Below, in pieces: positions 27,385 to 36,119 of a stretch of 64,000 nt of DNA. The notes below the pieces were generated by a model that saw only the letters and a program-made list of their open reading frames with translations, was not told the origin of the DNA and ran no database searches. Each line of letters starts with the position of its first letter. Within the stretch, counting starts at the first letter, position 1. The DNA is taken from contig NZ_WSUT01000005.1 of assembly GCF_009789535.1 (NCBI RefSeq), positions 682,001 to 746,000 of the forward strand, given 5' to 3'. A program made the position numbers and the translations under genes. Source of the DNA: Sphingomonas carotinifaciens (GTDB taxonomy: Bacteria > Pseudomonadota > Alphaproteobacteria > Sphingomonadales > Sphingomonadaceae).

Positions 27385-27797
27385 TGGCGCATGTGCTGAT
27401 CGTCGAGGCGCGGTTCTATACCCATCTGAACGACCTGCTGCTGGAGGGTGCGCGCGCCGCGATCGAGGCGGCGGGGCACACCCACGAGACGGTGACCGTG
27501 CCGGGCGCGCTGGAGGTGCCGGGTACGATCGCGCTGGCGGCGGAGCGCTATGACGCGTTCGTGGGCTTGGGCGTGGTGATCCGCGGCGAGACCTATCATT
27601 TCGAGATCGTCGCGGGCGAAAGCGCACGCGGGATCATGGCGCTGACCATGGACGGGCTGGCGATCGGCAACGGCATCCTGACCGTCGAGAACGAGGACCA
27701 GGCGCTGGTCCGCGCCCGCCCCGACCAGAAGGACAAGGGCGGCGAGGCGGCAAAGGCGGCGCTGGCGATGCTGGACCTGAAGAGCCGCTTCGGGTGA
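27384..27797 (+). CDS. ribH: 6,7-dimethyl-8-ribityllumazine synthase
   Basis: Condenses the butanone phosphate with the aminouracil intermediate. The 137 residues begin [20 protein letters not shown], with [17 protein letters not shown] and the active-site [20 protein letters not shown] (catalytic His). The [22 protein letters not shown] segment supplies the phosphate-binding Arg/Lys region. Being on the short side, it lacks the longer N-terminus seen in icosahedral forms; the assembly state is not readable. It ends overlapping the acetyltransferase start by four bases. Confidence 0.96.
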   Translation: MAHVLIVEARFYTHLNDLLLEGARAAIEAAGHTHETVTVPGALEVPGTIALAAERYDAFVGLGVVIRGETYHFEIVAGESARGIMALTMDGLAIGNGILTVENEDQALVRARPDQKDKGGEAAKAALAMLDLKSRFG

Positions 27798-28333
27798 ACG
27801 ACCCGATCCTCTTCACCGAGCGGCTGATCCTGCGGCCGCCCGTGGCGGAGGACTTCGAGGCATGGGCGGCGTTCCATGCCGAACCCGAGACGATGCGTTT
27901 CCTGGGTGGCGTGCAGACGCGAAGCGTAGCGTGGCGCGGACTTTGTGCGATGGCAGGGGCGTGGAGCATCCGCGGCTTTGCGATGTTTTCGCTGATAGAG
28001 AGGCATACCGGGCAATGGATCGGGCGTGTCGGACCGTGGCAACCCGATGGCTGGCCGGGGCGTGAGGTCGGTTGGGGCGTGGCGCGGGCTTTTGCCGGGC
28101 GCGGCTATGCTCATGAAGCGGCCTGCGCAGCGATGGACTATGCGGTCGATGTGCTGGGCTGGGATCACGTGATCCACACGATCGATCCGGAGAACGAAGC
28201 ATCGATCCAACTGGCCAGGCGGCTTGGATCTCGCAACGAGGGCCCGGCGTCGCTGCCTGCGCCACTTGAGACGTTTCGCGTCGATGCTTGGGGGCAGAGC
28301 GCCGGTGATTGGCGTGCGCGGAAGCAGTCGTAG
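27794..28333 (+). CDS. GNAT acetyltransferase (RimJ/RimL-type)
   Basis: A 179-residue acetyl-CoA-dependent acetyltransferase: [18 protein letters not shown] and [12 protein letters not shown] are RimJ/RimL-like starts. [20 protein letters not shown] is motif A with the pyrophosphate-binding GRGYA, and the end has [20 protein letters not shown] at 27794 overlaps the ribH stop (GTGA), so it is carried on the rib transcript, but nothing ties it to riboflavin. Its acceptor is unknown. Repeats follow the stop. Confidence 0.9.
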   Translation: MNDPILFTERLILRPPVAEDFEAWAAFHAEPETMRFLGGVQTRSVAWRGLCAMAGAWSIRGFAMFSLIERHTGQWIGRVGPWQPDGWPGREVGWGVARAFAGRGYAHEAACAAMDYAVDVLGWDHVIHTIDPENEASIQLARRLGSRNEGPASLPAPLETFRVDAWGQSAGDWRARKQS

Positions 28334-28477
28334 CGCTGCTCCCTCTCCCCCTCGGGGAGAGGGTTGGGGTGATGGGTTGCCAAGCAGCGTTTCGCCTGTG
28401 GCGGCCCCTCACCCTCCCATCGTATTTGCGATGGGCCCCTCCCTCTCCCCGGAGGGGAGAGGGGTGTTGATACTGAC
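28334..28477. repeat. Two GC-rich palindromes between convergent genes
   Basis: No gene is present. Palindromes CCCTCTCCCC..CGGGGAGAGGG lie at 28341-28363 and 28441-28463, with a CCCATCG/CGATGGG pair (about 28417-28436) between them. The 28402 region repeats the GGCGGCCCCTCACCC string of the 24.1-24.3 kb segment. They probably also act as bidirectional transcript ends. Confidence 0.65.
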
Positions 28478-29569
28478 TTATGCAGCCTTGGCTTCGTCCA
28501 GCGTCGGGTAGTCGATATAACCCTCCGGCCCTTGGCTGTACCATGTCTTGATGTTGCTCTGGTTCAGCGGGGCGTCCTTGGCGAGGCGCTCGGGCAGGTC
28601 GGGATTGGCCAGGAAGGTGCGGCCGAAGCTGATCGCATCCGCCGTGCCGGCGTCGATGGCGGCCTGCGCCTGTGCGGCGGTTTCATAGTCCGAGTTCAGC
28701 ACCAGCGGGCCCGTGAACACGTCACGGATCTGTGGCGAGAGCTTGGGTACGTCGGTCTTGCCGAAGGTGCCGTCGGGGCCGGGTTCGCGCAGTTCCAGAA
28801 AGCCGATGCCGATCTCCGCCAGCGCCTGGGCGGCGGGGATGAAGACCGCGGCGGGGTTCGAGTCGTCCACGCCCTGGCTGTCGCCGTTGGGGGAGAGGCG
28901 GACGCTGGTGCGGTCGGCACCGGCGACGCCCGCGACGCGCTCCACGACTTCGCGCAGGAGGCGGATGCGGTTTTCCGGGGTGCCGCCGTAGCGATCGTCG
29001 CGGAAATTGGCGTTGTCGCGCAGGAACTGGTCGATCAGATAGCCATTGGCGGCGTGGACCTGCACGCCGTCAAACCCGGCGGCGAGCGCGTTGGCGGTGG
29101 CGCGCGCATAGGTGTCGAGGAGGGCGGGGATCTCGTCGAGCGTCAGCGGGCGCGCAGTCTCGAAATCCTGTTTGCCGTCATAGGTATGCGCCTGACCCGC
29201 GGTGGCGGTCGCCGAGGAAGAGACGGGCTGCTCTCCGATCACCGAGGAATGGACCTGCCGGCCCATGTGCCAGAGCTGCGCGACGATGCGGCCGCCCGCG
29301 TCGTGCACCGCCTTCGTCACCGGGCGCCACGCCTCGACCTGCTCGTCGGACCACAGACCGGGGGCGAAGGGCCAGCCCAGCCCCTGGCGGCTGATCCCGG
29401 TCGCTTCCGAAATGATGAGGCCGGCACCGGCACGCTGCGCATAATATTCGGCCATGATCGGGGTCGGCACCGCCGCCTTGTCGGCGCGACCACGGGTGAG
29501 CGGCGCCATGAGGATGCGGTTGGGCGCGTGAATGGCGCCGAGATCGATGGCGTCGAACAGACTGGGCAT
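28478..29569 (-). CDS. Old yellow enzyme family NADH:flavin oxidoreductase (alkene reductase)
   Basis: FMN-dependent ene-reductase reducing activated C=C bonds or nitro esters, related to NemA. The 363 residues fold as a TIM barrel: APNRILMAPLTRGRA, YAQRAGAGLIISEATGIS, IVAQLWHMGRQVHS, the catalytic VQVHAANGYLIDQFLRDN (His and Asn of the H-x-x-N pair), NFRDDRYGG and DAISFGRTFLANPDLP. The ATG at 29569 has GGAAG upstream. It is a single gene that diverges from the EamA transporter. The physiological substrate is unknown. Confidence 0.94.
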   Translation of the reverse strand: MPSLFDAIDLGAIHAPNRILMAPLTRGRADKAAVPTPIMAEYYAQRAGAGLIISEATGISRQGLGWPFAPGLWSDEQVEAWRPVTKAVHDAGGRIVAQLWHMGRQVHSSVIGEQPVSSSATATAGQAHTYDGKQDFETARPLTLDEIPALLDTYARATANALAAGFDGVQVHAANGYLIDQFLRDNANFRDDRYGGTPENRIRLLREVVERVAGVAGADRTSVRLSPNGDSQGVDDSNPAAVFIPAAQALAEIGIGFLELREPGPDGTFGKTDVPKLSPQIRDVFTGPLVLNSDYETAAQAQAAIDAGTADAISFGRTFLANPDLPERLAKDAPLNQSNIKTWYSQGPEGYIDYPTLDEAKAA

Positions 29570-29622
29570 TAGGCTTCCTTTTTCTTGCCTGACGACGGCG
29601 AGATAGGGAGCTAAGGGGAGCC

Positions 29623-30543
29623 ATGCACGCAAGCGCGCCCCCAAGAAAAACTGCGCCGGCCCAAACCCCGTTACCGGATGCGTCCCCGGTGGCGTTCGCC
29701 GCGGTGATCCTGGCGAACGTCGCGCTCGCCTTCGGGCCGTGGTTCGTGCGGCTGGCGGATACCGGGCCGGTGGCGGCGGCGTTCTGGCGGATCACGCTGG
29801 CCGCGCCCGTGCTGGTGGCGGCAGCGTTCGTGGCCGGCGGCGGCGTGCGGGGGCGGCAACCCCCCTGGGGCCTGCTGGGCGTGCTGCTGCTGTCCGGCAT
29901 CGCCTTTGCCGGCGATCTGGGAACGTGGCACCTGGGCATCCGGCAGACGACGCTGGCCAATGCCACGCTGTTCGGCAATTCGGCGACGCTGATCTTTCCG
30001 ATCTACGGCTTTCTGGTGGCGCGGGCGTGGCCGACGCGCATGCAGGCGTTCGCGCTGCTGCTGGCGGCACTGGGCGGCGGGTTGCTGATGGGGCGGTCCT
30101 ATCAGGCGGACCCGCGGCATCTGATCGGCGATCTGCTGTGTCTGGCGGCGGGCGTGCTGTATGCGGTCTACTTCATCCTGATGGCGCGGGTGCGGACGCG
30201 GGTGGCACCGGTGCCGGCGCTGGCGATGTCGACGCTGGCGAGCATCGTGCCGCTGCTGCTCTATGCGCTGGTGCTGGGCGAGCGGATCTGGCCCGATCAC
30301 TGGGGCGCGCTGATCGCGATGGCGCTGGTCAGCCAGGTGGTGGGACAGGGCCTGATGATCTATGCGCTGGGCAAGCTGAGCCCGCTGGTGATCGGCATCG
30401 CGCTGCTCGTCCAGCCGATCGTGGCGGGCGCGATCGGCTGGATCATCTATGGCGAGCGGCTGAGCGGGCCCGATCTGCTGGGCGTGGCGTTGGTGGCGGC
30501 AGCACTGGTGCTGGTTCGCCGCAAGGGAAGGAGTGAGGCATGA
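29623..30543 (+). CDS. EamA/DMT family transporter
   Basis: An inner-membrane permease of the drug/metabolite superfamily with about ten hydrophobic segments arranged as two EamA repeats over 306 residues. The first ends in LGIRQTTLANATLFGNSATL; the second has SLAAGVLYAVYFILMAR-type and LSPLVIGIALLVQPIVAGA segments. The N-terminal 22 residues are polar. The substrate cannot be assigned. The stop overlaps the COQ9 start by four bases. Confidence 0.9.
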   Translation: MHASAPPRKTAPAQTPLPDASPVAFAAVILANVALAFGPWFVRLADTGPVAAAFWRITLAAPVLVAAAFVAGGGVRGRQPPWGLLGVLLLSGIAFAGDLGTWHLGIRQTTLANATLFGNSATLIFPIYGFLVARAWPTRMQAFALLLAALGGGLLMGRSYQADPRHLIGDLLCLAAGVLYAVYFILMARVRTRVAPVPALAMSTLASIVPLLLYALVLGERIWPDHWGALIAMALVSQVVGQGLMIYALGKLSPLVIGIALLVQPIVAGAIGWIIYGERLSGPDLLGVALVAAALVLVRRKGRSEA

Positions 30544-31199
30544 GCGATGTCGTGGATATGACGCTGGACGAGGTTCGCGCCGCCCTTGCCCCCGGCATCG
30601 CCAGCAATGCGGCATTCGACGGCTGGACCGCCGCGGCGCTGGAGATGGCGGCGGATGCGGCGGACATTGACCGGGACGTGGCGCGGCTGGCGTTTGCGGG
30701 CGGGGCGGTGGCGATGATCGATGCGTGGTTCGACAGCGTGGACCAGGCGATGGTCGAGGCGCTGCCCGCCGCGACGGTCGCCACGATGAAGATCCGCCAG
30801 CGTATCCAGCAACTTGTCGAGGCGCGGCTGGCGGTGCTCGCCCCCGAGCGCGAGGCGCTTCGCCGGGCGTTGGCGGTGCTGGCCATGCCGCAGAACGTGG
30901 CGGCGGCCGCGCGGCTGGGCTGGCGATCGGTGGACACGATCTGGCGCCATGCCGGCGACACCGCGACCGATTACAATCATTATACCAAGCGCACGATCCT
31001 GTTGGGCGTGTACGGCGCGACGATCACCGTGTTCGTCGACGATGACAGCGAGGGCCATGCGGACACGCGCGCGTTCCTGGCGCGGCGGATCGATGGCATC
31101 ATGCAGTTCGAGAAGCTGAAGGCGGGTGTGCTGCGCCGCGCGGAATACCGGCCGAGCCTGTCGCGCTTTATCGGCCGGCTGCGTTACCCGGCCGTGTAA
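30540..31199 (+). CDS. COQ9 family ubiquinone biosynthesis protein
   Basis: COQ9 proteins bind lipids or ubiquinone intermediates and support Coq7-type hydroxylation. Bacterial members occur in alphaproteobacteria, where their role is less well shown. The 219 residues include the N-terminal helical part (TLDEVRAALAPGIASNAAFD, GWTAAALEMAADAADID) and the family hallmark RSVDTIWRHAGDTATDYNHY, then TKRTILLGVYGATITVF. TetR-like helical folding of the N-terminus is known for the family. It starts on the ATGA overlap with the transporter gene. Confidence 0.92.
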   Translation: MSDVVDMTLDEVRAALAPGIASNAAFDGWTAAALEMAADAADIDRDVARLAFAGGAVAMIDAWFDSVDQAMVEALPAATVATMKIRQRIQQLVEARLAVLAPEREALRRALAVLAMPQNVAAAARLGWRSVDTIWRHAGDTATDYNHYTKRTILLGVYGATITVFVDDDSEGHADTRAFLARRIDGIMQFEKLKAGVLRRAEYRPSLSRFIGRLRYPAV

Positions 31200-31214
31200 C
31201 TTCATCACCGCGGC

Positions 31215-31233
31215 TAATTGATAACCACTCGCA
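31215..31233. promoter_or_regulatory. Candidate Fur box upstream of feoAB
   Basis: The string TTGATAACCACTCGCAG at about 31218-31234 reads on the other strand CTGCGAGTGGTTATCAA. This is close to the TGCGAATGATTATCA type of proteobacterial Fur site. It lies about 20 bases before the feoA ATG, where binding would block the promoter or start. Confidence 0.45.
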
Positions 31234-31252
31234 GGCGGTCTATGTAGGGGCC

Positions 31253-31570
31253 ATGGCCACCGCACCGATGTTCGATTCCGCCGGGTTCAGCCTGATCTCG
31301 CTGCCGCGCCACCGCCCGGCAACGGTGGCCGCAATCGCATGGGAGCGATTGGCGCAGCCCGAGGCGCGACGTTTGCGCGAGTTCGGGTTCGACGAGGGCG
31401 TCGATGTCGAGGTGCTTCATCGCAGTTTCCTGGGTGGTGGTCCGATCGCCTGTCGCATCGGACGGATGACGGTGGCGCTGCGCCGCCGCGTCGCCGCCGC
31501 GATCCAGGTGGCGCCGGTCGCGCAGGCCACGGCAGGCGAGTCCGCACCGGGCGACTCGGATCGTCGCTGA
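31253..31570 (+). CDS. feoA: Ferrous iron transport protein A (FeoA)
   Basis: Small SH3-like cytoplasmic accessory of the FeoB ferrous iron channel. In the 105 residues the core is ERLAQPEARRLREFGFDEGV, followed by DVEVLHRSFLGGGPIACRIG and RMTVALRRRVAAAI, which correspond to the three FeoA beta blocks. The N-terminal 25 and C-terminal 18 residues are extensions of low conservation, so ATG 31268 could also be the start. It lies four bases before feoB and after a candidate Fur box, fitting iron-repressed expression. Confidence 0.9.
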   Translation: MATAPMFDSAGFSLISLPRHRPATVAAIAWERLAQPEARRLREFGFDEGVDVEVLHRSFLGGGPIACRIGRMTVALRRRVAAAIQVAPVAQATAGESAPGDSDRR

Positions 31571-31574
31571 CAGG

Positions 31575-33425
31575 ATGCATGCACAACCGCTGGTCGCGCT
31601 GGTCGGCAATCCCAATGCCGGCAAGAGCGCGCTGTTCAACGCGCTGACCGGTGCCCGGCAGAAGGTCGGCAATTATCCGGGCGTGACGGTGGAGCGGCAT
31701 TCGGGCCGGCTGGCGCTGGACGATGGCCGCCCGGTCGAGCTGGTCGACCTGCCCGGCGCCTATAGCCTGGACCCGTCCTCCCCCGACGAGCGGGTGACGC
31801 GCGATGTGGTCACCGGGCGGCAGGCGGGGGAGCGGCGTCCCGACGCGCTGATCATTGTCGTTGACGCCGCCAATCTGGACAATCACCTGCGCTTCGCGCT
31901 GCAACTGATCGCGCTGGGCCTGCCGGTGGTGGTCGCACTGAACATGGTCGACCTGGCCGAGCGCGACGGGCTGACGCTGGACCCCGACATCCTGTCGCGC
32001 GAACTGGGCGTGCCGGTGGTGCCGACGGTGGCGGTGCGGCGGCGCGGGATCGATGCGTTGCGCACCTATGTCGGCGAGATGGTGGCGACGCGGCAGTCCC
32101 GCGATGCCGCGCCCGCCGAGGACATCAAGGCGCTGCAACGCCGCGCGCGCGAGATTGCGGGCCGGACCACGGTGTCGGAAACCGCCGGGCGACGCTGGAC
32201 CCATGCGCTGGATGCGGTGGCGCTGCACCCGGTATCGGGACCGATCCTGCTGATCGGATTGCTGTTCATCATGTTCCAGGCGGTATTCGCCTGGTCGGAG
32301 GCGCCGATCGGATGGATCGAGGGCGCGTTCGCCGCGCTGGACGGGTGGATCGATGCGGTATTGCCCGACAGTTTCCTGCGATCGCTGCTGACCGATGGCC
32401 TGATCGCGGGTGTGGGCGCGGTGGTGGTCTTCCTGCCGCAGATCCTGATCCTGTTTCTGTTCATCCTGATCCTGGAAGCGTCGGGCTATATGGTGCGCGC
32501 GGCGTTCCTGATGGACAGGTTGATGGCGCATGTCGGTCTGTCGGGGCGGGCGTTCATCCCGCTCCTGTCCTCCTTTGCGTGCGCGGTGCCGGGGATCATG
32601 GCGACGCGGTCGATCGAGGACGAAAAGGACCGGCTGACCACGATGCTGATCGCGCCGCTGATGACCTGTTCGGCGCGGCTGCCGGTCTACACGATCATCA
32701 TCGGGGCATTCATTCCGGACCGGCAGGTGGCGCCTTTGGTCGGTTTGCAGGGGCTGGTGCTGCTCGGCCTCTACGTCATGGGCATATTGGGCGCGTTCGT
32801 CGCGGCGCTGGTGCTGCGCCGGACGGTGACCAAGGGCGAATCCTCCGGCTTCATGATGGAGATGCCGAAATATCAGTGGCCGCAGCTTCGCGACGTCGCC
32901 ATCGGGCTGTGGAGCCGGTCGCTGATCTTCCTCAAGCGGGCAGGCACCACCATCGCGCTGACCACGGTGATCCTGTGGGCGCTGCTGTCCTTCCCCAAGC
33001 CGCCGGAAAATAGCGGCATCTCCCCGGTCGATTATTCGGTGGCTGGGCGGATCGCGAACGGGCTGGAGACGGTGGTCGCGCCGATCGGCTTCAACCGCGA
33101 CATCGCGCTGGCGCTGATCCCGGCGATGGCGGCGCGCGAAGTGGCGGTGGCGGCGATCGGCACCGTCTATGCCATCGACGACCCCGATGCCGAGGGCGGG
33201 CAGAAGGCGATCACCGAGAACCTGAAGAACCGGTGGACCCTGCCGACCGCGCTCGCCTTTCTGATGTGGTTCGTCTTTGCCCCCCAATGCATCTCCACCA
33301 TCGCGGTCACCCGGCGGGAGACGAACGGGTGGAAGTGGCCGGCGTTCATGGTTGGCTATTTGTTCGCCACGGCCTACATCATGGCCGGTATCACCTATTG
33401 GCTGGCGACGCTCGCCGGCCTGTAA
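31575..33425 (+). CDS. feoB: Ferrous iron transport protein B (FeoB)
   Basis: GTPase-coupled inner-membrane Fe(II) importer. The N-terminal G domain has G1 GNPNAGKS (residues 11-18), the switch VGNYPGVTVE, G3 DLPGAYSL and G4 NMVD. The permease part has about eight membrane segments and the two Gate motifs (FIPLLSSFACAVPGIMATRS and the second with IALALIPAMAAREVAVAA). CSARLPVY matches the conserved Cys region. At 616 residues it is on the short side (E. coli 773) but typical for alphaproteobacteria. feoC is absent. Confidence 0.97.
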   Translation: MHAQPLVALVGNPNAGKSALFNALTGARQKVGNYPGVTVERHSGRLALDDGRPVELVDLPGAYSLDPSSPDERVTRDVVTGRQAGERRPDALIIVVDAANLDNHLRFALQLIALGLPVVVALNMVDLAERDGLTLDPDILSRELGVPVVPTVAVRRRGIDALRTYVGEMVATRQSRDAAPAEDIKALQRRAREIAGRTTVSETAGRRWTHALDAVALHPVSGPILLIGLLFIMFQAVFAWSEAPIGWIEGAFAALDGWIDAVLPDSFLRSLLTDGLIAGVGAVVVFLPQILILFLFILILEASGYMVRAAFLMDRLMAHVGLSGRAFIPLLSSFACAVPGIMATRSIEDEKDRLTTMLIAPLMTCSARLPVYTIIIGAFIPDRQVAPLVGLQGLVLLGLYVMGILGAFVAALVLRRTVTKGESSGFMMEMPKYQWPQLRDVAIGLWSRSLIFLKRAGTTIALTTVILWALLSFPKPPENSGISPVDYSVAGRIANGLETVVAPIGFNRDIALALIPAMAAREVAVAAIGTVYAIDDPDAEGGQKAITENLKNRWTLPTALAFLMWFVFAPQCISTIAVTRRETNGWKWPAFMVGYLFATAYIMAGITYWLATLAGL

Positions 33426-33443
33426 GAGAAGTTTCGGGGCATC

Positions 33444-34028
33444 ATGGCAGGCAGCGTCAACAAGGTCATTCTCGTCGGCAATCTGGGGCGCGACCCCGAA
33501 AGCCGCAGCTTCCAGAACGGCGGCAAGGTCGTGAACCTGCGCATCGCCACATCGGAATCGTGGAAGGACCGCAATTCGGGCGAGCGCAAGGAAAAGACCG
33601 AATGGCATTCGGTCGCGATCTTCAACGAAGGGCTGGCCAACGTCGCCGAGCGGTTCCTGCGCAAGGGATCGAAGGTCTATATCGAGGGCCAGTTGCAGAC
33701 GCGCAAATGGCAGGACCAGTCGGGCAACGAGCGGTATTCGACCGAGGTCGTGCTGCAGGGCTTCAACTCGGTCCTGACCATGCTCGACGGACCCGGCGGC
33801 GGGCAGGGTGGCGGTGGCCGCAGCGGCGGCGGCGACGACTGGGCCGGCGGCGGTGACGATTTCGGCGGCGGCTATGGCGGCGGCGGATCCTCGTCGGGCG
33901 GCGGCTTTGGCGGCGGATCGGGCGGTCAGCGCGGTGGCGGGGCGCCGGCCGGGAACGCCGGTGGTCGCGGCGGGTTCAGCCAGGGCGGCGGTTTCGCCGA
34001 CGATCTGGATGACGACGTGCCGTTCTGA
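33444..34028 (+). CDS. ssb: Single-stranded DNA-binding protein
   Basis: Binds ssDNA as a tetramer in replication, repair and recombination. The OB-fold lies at residues 1-112 ([59 protein letters not shown]). A long Gly-rich disordered linker (about residues 115-182) follows, and the acidic tip DDLDDDVPF binds partner proteins. The length of 194 is normal for alphaproteobacteria. It follows feoB by 18 bases but is probably independently transcribed. Confidence 0.98.
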   Translation: MAGSVNKVILVGNLGRDPESRSFQNGGKVVNLRIATSESWKDRNSGERKEKTEWHSVAIFNEGLANVAERFLRKGSKVYIEGQLQTRKWQDQSGNERYSTEVVLQGFNSVLTMLDGPGGGQGGGGRSGGGDDWAGGGDDFGGGYGGGGSSSGGGFGGGSGGQRGGGAPAGNAGGRGGFSQGGGFADDLDDDVPF

Positions 34029-34075
34029 TTCCGGTCGGCATCTCTGTTTTTCGGCCGGCAAGGTAGCTTTATCGC

Positions 34076-35596
34076 ATGACGAATAGCGACGATCCGACAC
34101 CGGCCCGTGCCCGGATCGTCGATGCCTATGCCCCCGGCGGCGTCCGGGCGTCCGGCCTGCTGGACGATGTGACCGATTTCGCCGCCACGCTGTGCGCGGC
34201 ACCGATGGCGCTCGTCTCGCTGGTCGAGGAGGAAGACACCCGCTTCCTGGCGCAAAGCGGGGCGGACGGAATGGCGGCACCGTCGCGCAGCCTGTCCTTT
34301 TGCACCCATGCGATGGTGCAGGACGGTTTGACCGAGATCCGCGACGCGACGCTGGACCCGTGCTTTGCCGATCATCCCTTCGTCACCGGGGACATGCATC
34401 TGCGCTTCTATGCGGGCATGCCGCTCCGGTCGCGGGACGGCGTGGCGCTGGGCGCGTTGTGCGTGGTCGACCGGGAGCCGCGGCCCGAGGGGCTGACCGC
34501 GCTGCAACGGCAGGGGCTGACGGTGCTGGCCAGCCTGACCATGGCGCGGCTGGAGGATCGGCGCACCACCGCCGAGCAGGAGGCGATCCGCGAGCGCGAG
34601 GCGGAGGCGCTGGCCGATAGCGAGCGGCGGTTCCGGACGCTTGCCGATGCGATGCCGCAGATGGTGTGGGCGACGCTGCCCGACGGCTATCACGACTATT
34701 ACAATGCGCGCTGGTACGATTTTACCGGCACCCCCCGGGGTTCCACCGACGGCGAGGGGTGGAACGACATGTTCCATCCCGACGATCAGGATCGCGCCTG
34801 GGCGGTGTGGCGGCAAAGCCTGGCGACCGGCGACCCGTACCAGATCGAATATCGCCTGCGCCATTTCGACGGCACCTATCGCTGGGTGCTGGGGCGGGCG
34901 CTGCCGCTGCGCGATGCGGATGGCGCGATCACCCGCTGGTTCGGCACCTGCACCGATATCCACGAACAGAAGCTGGTGCAGGAAGAGCGCGAGATCATCA
35001 GCCAGGAGCTGAGCCACCGCATCAAGAACATCTTTGCGGTGATCTCCGGCCTGATCGGTTTCGCGGCGCGGGGCAATCCGCCGTTTGCACCGCTGGCGGC
35101 CGACCTGCGCGACCGGATCACCGCGCTGGGCCGCGCGCACGACTTCGTTCGGCCGCACAGCAACGCGTCGCGCCCGCTGGCGCGGCAGGACAGCCTGCAC
35201 GGCCTGCTCAACGACCTGTTCCTGCCCTATGCGCAGGAGAGCATGGAGCGGCTGCGCGTGACGGGCGACGATGTGCGGATCGACGACCGCTCGGCCACGC
35301 CGCTGGCGCTGCTGTTTCACGAGCTGGCGACGAACGCGAGCAAATATGGCGCGCTGTCGACCGATCATGGCAGCGTGACGGTGCGGATCGATCGCCGCGA
35401 TGGCGGGGTGGTGCTGTGCTGGACCGAGACGAGCGGCCCGCGCGTCGATGCCGCACCCGCCTATGCCGGGTTCGGATCGCAACTGGTGGAGTTGAGTGCG
35501 GTGCGCCAGCTCGGCGGAACGGTGGCGCGCGACTGGCGGCCGGAGGGGCTGGTGGTGACGGTGGCGGTGCCGGAGGCGGCGTTCAGCCGTGGTTGA
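34076..35596 (+). CDS. HWE-family sensor histidine kinase (GAF-PAS-HWE)
   Basis: A soluble sensor kinase of 506 residues. The N-terminal GAF domain spans about residues 20-165, with SLSFCTHAMVQDG and DMHLRFYAGMPLRSRDGVAL. A PAS/PAC domain covers about 180-305 (RFRTLADAMPQMVWATLPDG and RYRLRHFDGTYRWVLGRA-like). The HWE kinase core has the phosphoacceptor LSHRIKNIFAVI (His 314) and FHELATNASKYGALST in the ATP domain. HWE kinases in alphaproteobacteria serve light, general stress or other signalling. There is no membrane segment. The stop overlaps the end of the convergent receiver gene by 14 bases. Confidence 0.93.
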   Translation: MTNSDDPTPARARIVDAYAPGGVRASGLLDDVTDFAATLCAAPMALVSLVEEEDTRFLAQSGADGMAAPSRSLSFCTHAMVQDGLTEIRDATLDPCFADHPFVTGDMHLRFYAGMPLRSRDGVALGALCVVDREPRPEGLTALQRQGLTVLASLTMARLEDRRTTAEQEAIREREAEALADSERRFRTLADAMPQMVWATLPDGYHDYYNARWYDFTGTPRGSTDGEGWNDMFHPDDQDRAWAVWRQSLATGDPYQIEYRLRHFDGTYRWVLGRALPLRDADGAITRWFGTCTDIHEQKLVQEEREIISQELSHRIKNIFAVISGLIGFAARGNPPFAPLAADLRDRITALGRAHDFVRPHSNASRPLARQDSLHGLLNDLFLPYAQESMERLRVTGDDVRIDDRSATPLALLFHELATNASKYGALSTDHGSVTVRIDRRDGGVVLCWTETSGPRVDAAPAYAGFGSQLVELSAVRQLGGTVARDWRPEGLVVTVAVPEAAFSRG

Positions 35597-36002
35597 GCGT
35601 CAGGGGCATCAGGTCGGGGGTCTCGGTCGCATCCACCTTGCCGCCCGTTTCGCTGCACGCCTGGCTGCACAGGGCCGCGGCCGCGATAATCGCCTGCTCG
35701 CTGAAGGGCTTGCGAATATAGCCTAGCGCGCCGCCCGACTCGCCGATCTGCGCGGGATTGGCGGTGACGAACACCACCTTGACGCCATATTCGGACGAAA
35801 TGCGGCGGGCGATGGTGGGGCCGGTGGCACCGTCGCGCAGGTTGACGTCGACAAAGGCGAAGCTGCACTGCGGCGCGGCCTCCATCGCGGTGGCGCTGTC
35901 CGCGGCGATCGCGGCGACGTGGTATCCCGCGTCGGTGAGGATGCGTTCGAGATCGAGGGCAACGAAGATCTCGTCCTCTACGATCAGTGCGGTTTTCGAC
36001 AT
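35583..36002 (-). CDS. Single-domain response regulator (receiver only)
   Basis: A 139-residue CheY-like receiver with no output domain. Conserved acidic pair ALIVEDEIF (Glu9, Asp10, Glu11), phosphoacceptor Asp52 in FAFVDVNLRDG, Thr in VFVTANPAQ and Lys in YIRKPFSE. The C-terminus (residues about 110-139) is an unrelated short tail. Such single-domain regulators often act with HWE kinases in alphaproteobacteria. It is convergent with, and overlaps by 14 bases, the HWE kinase gene, so the pairing is by neighbourhood only. Confidence 0.92.
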   Translation of the reverse strand: MSKTALIVEDEIFVALDLERILTDAGYHVAAIAADSATAMEAAPQCSFAFVDVNLRDGATGPTIARRISSEYGVKVVFVTANPAQIGESGGALGYIRKPFSEQAIIAAAALCSQACSETGGKVDATETPDLMPLTLNHG

Positions 36003-36119
36003 GCGGGCGTTCCAATATCAGGACGGGCAGGGTCGCAGGACCATGCCCGATACTCGGACAAGCCAATGCGCTGACCTATGTTCGGTTCCGTACTCATATT
36101 GATCGAAATCAAGTTAAGA

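Noticed and set aside
24659..27797. FMN riboswitch ahead of the rib genes
   Set aside because: The leader before ribD is coding sequence of the small membrane protein; no RFN-type conserved blocks were seen.
24250..28463. CRISPR array from regularly repeated palindromes
   Set aside because: The copies are separated by genes or unequal gaps and have no spacer pattern; no cas gene is present.
31287..34280. A 997-codon open frame on the - strand opposite feoAB and ssb
   Set aside because: Composition is Arg/Pro/Asp/His-rich with no motif; the + strand has intact feoA, feoB and ssb.
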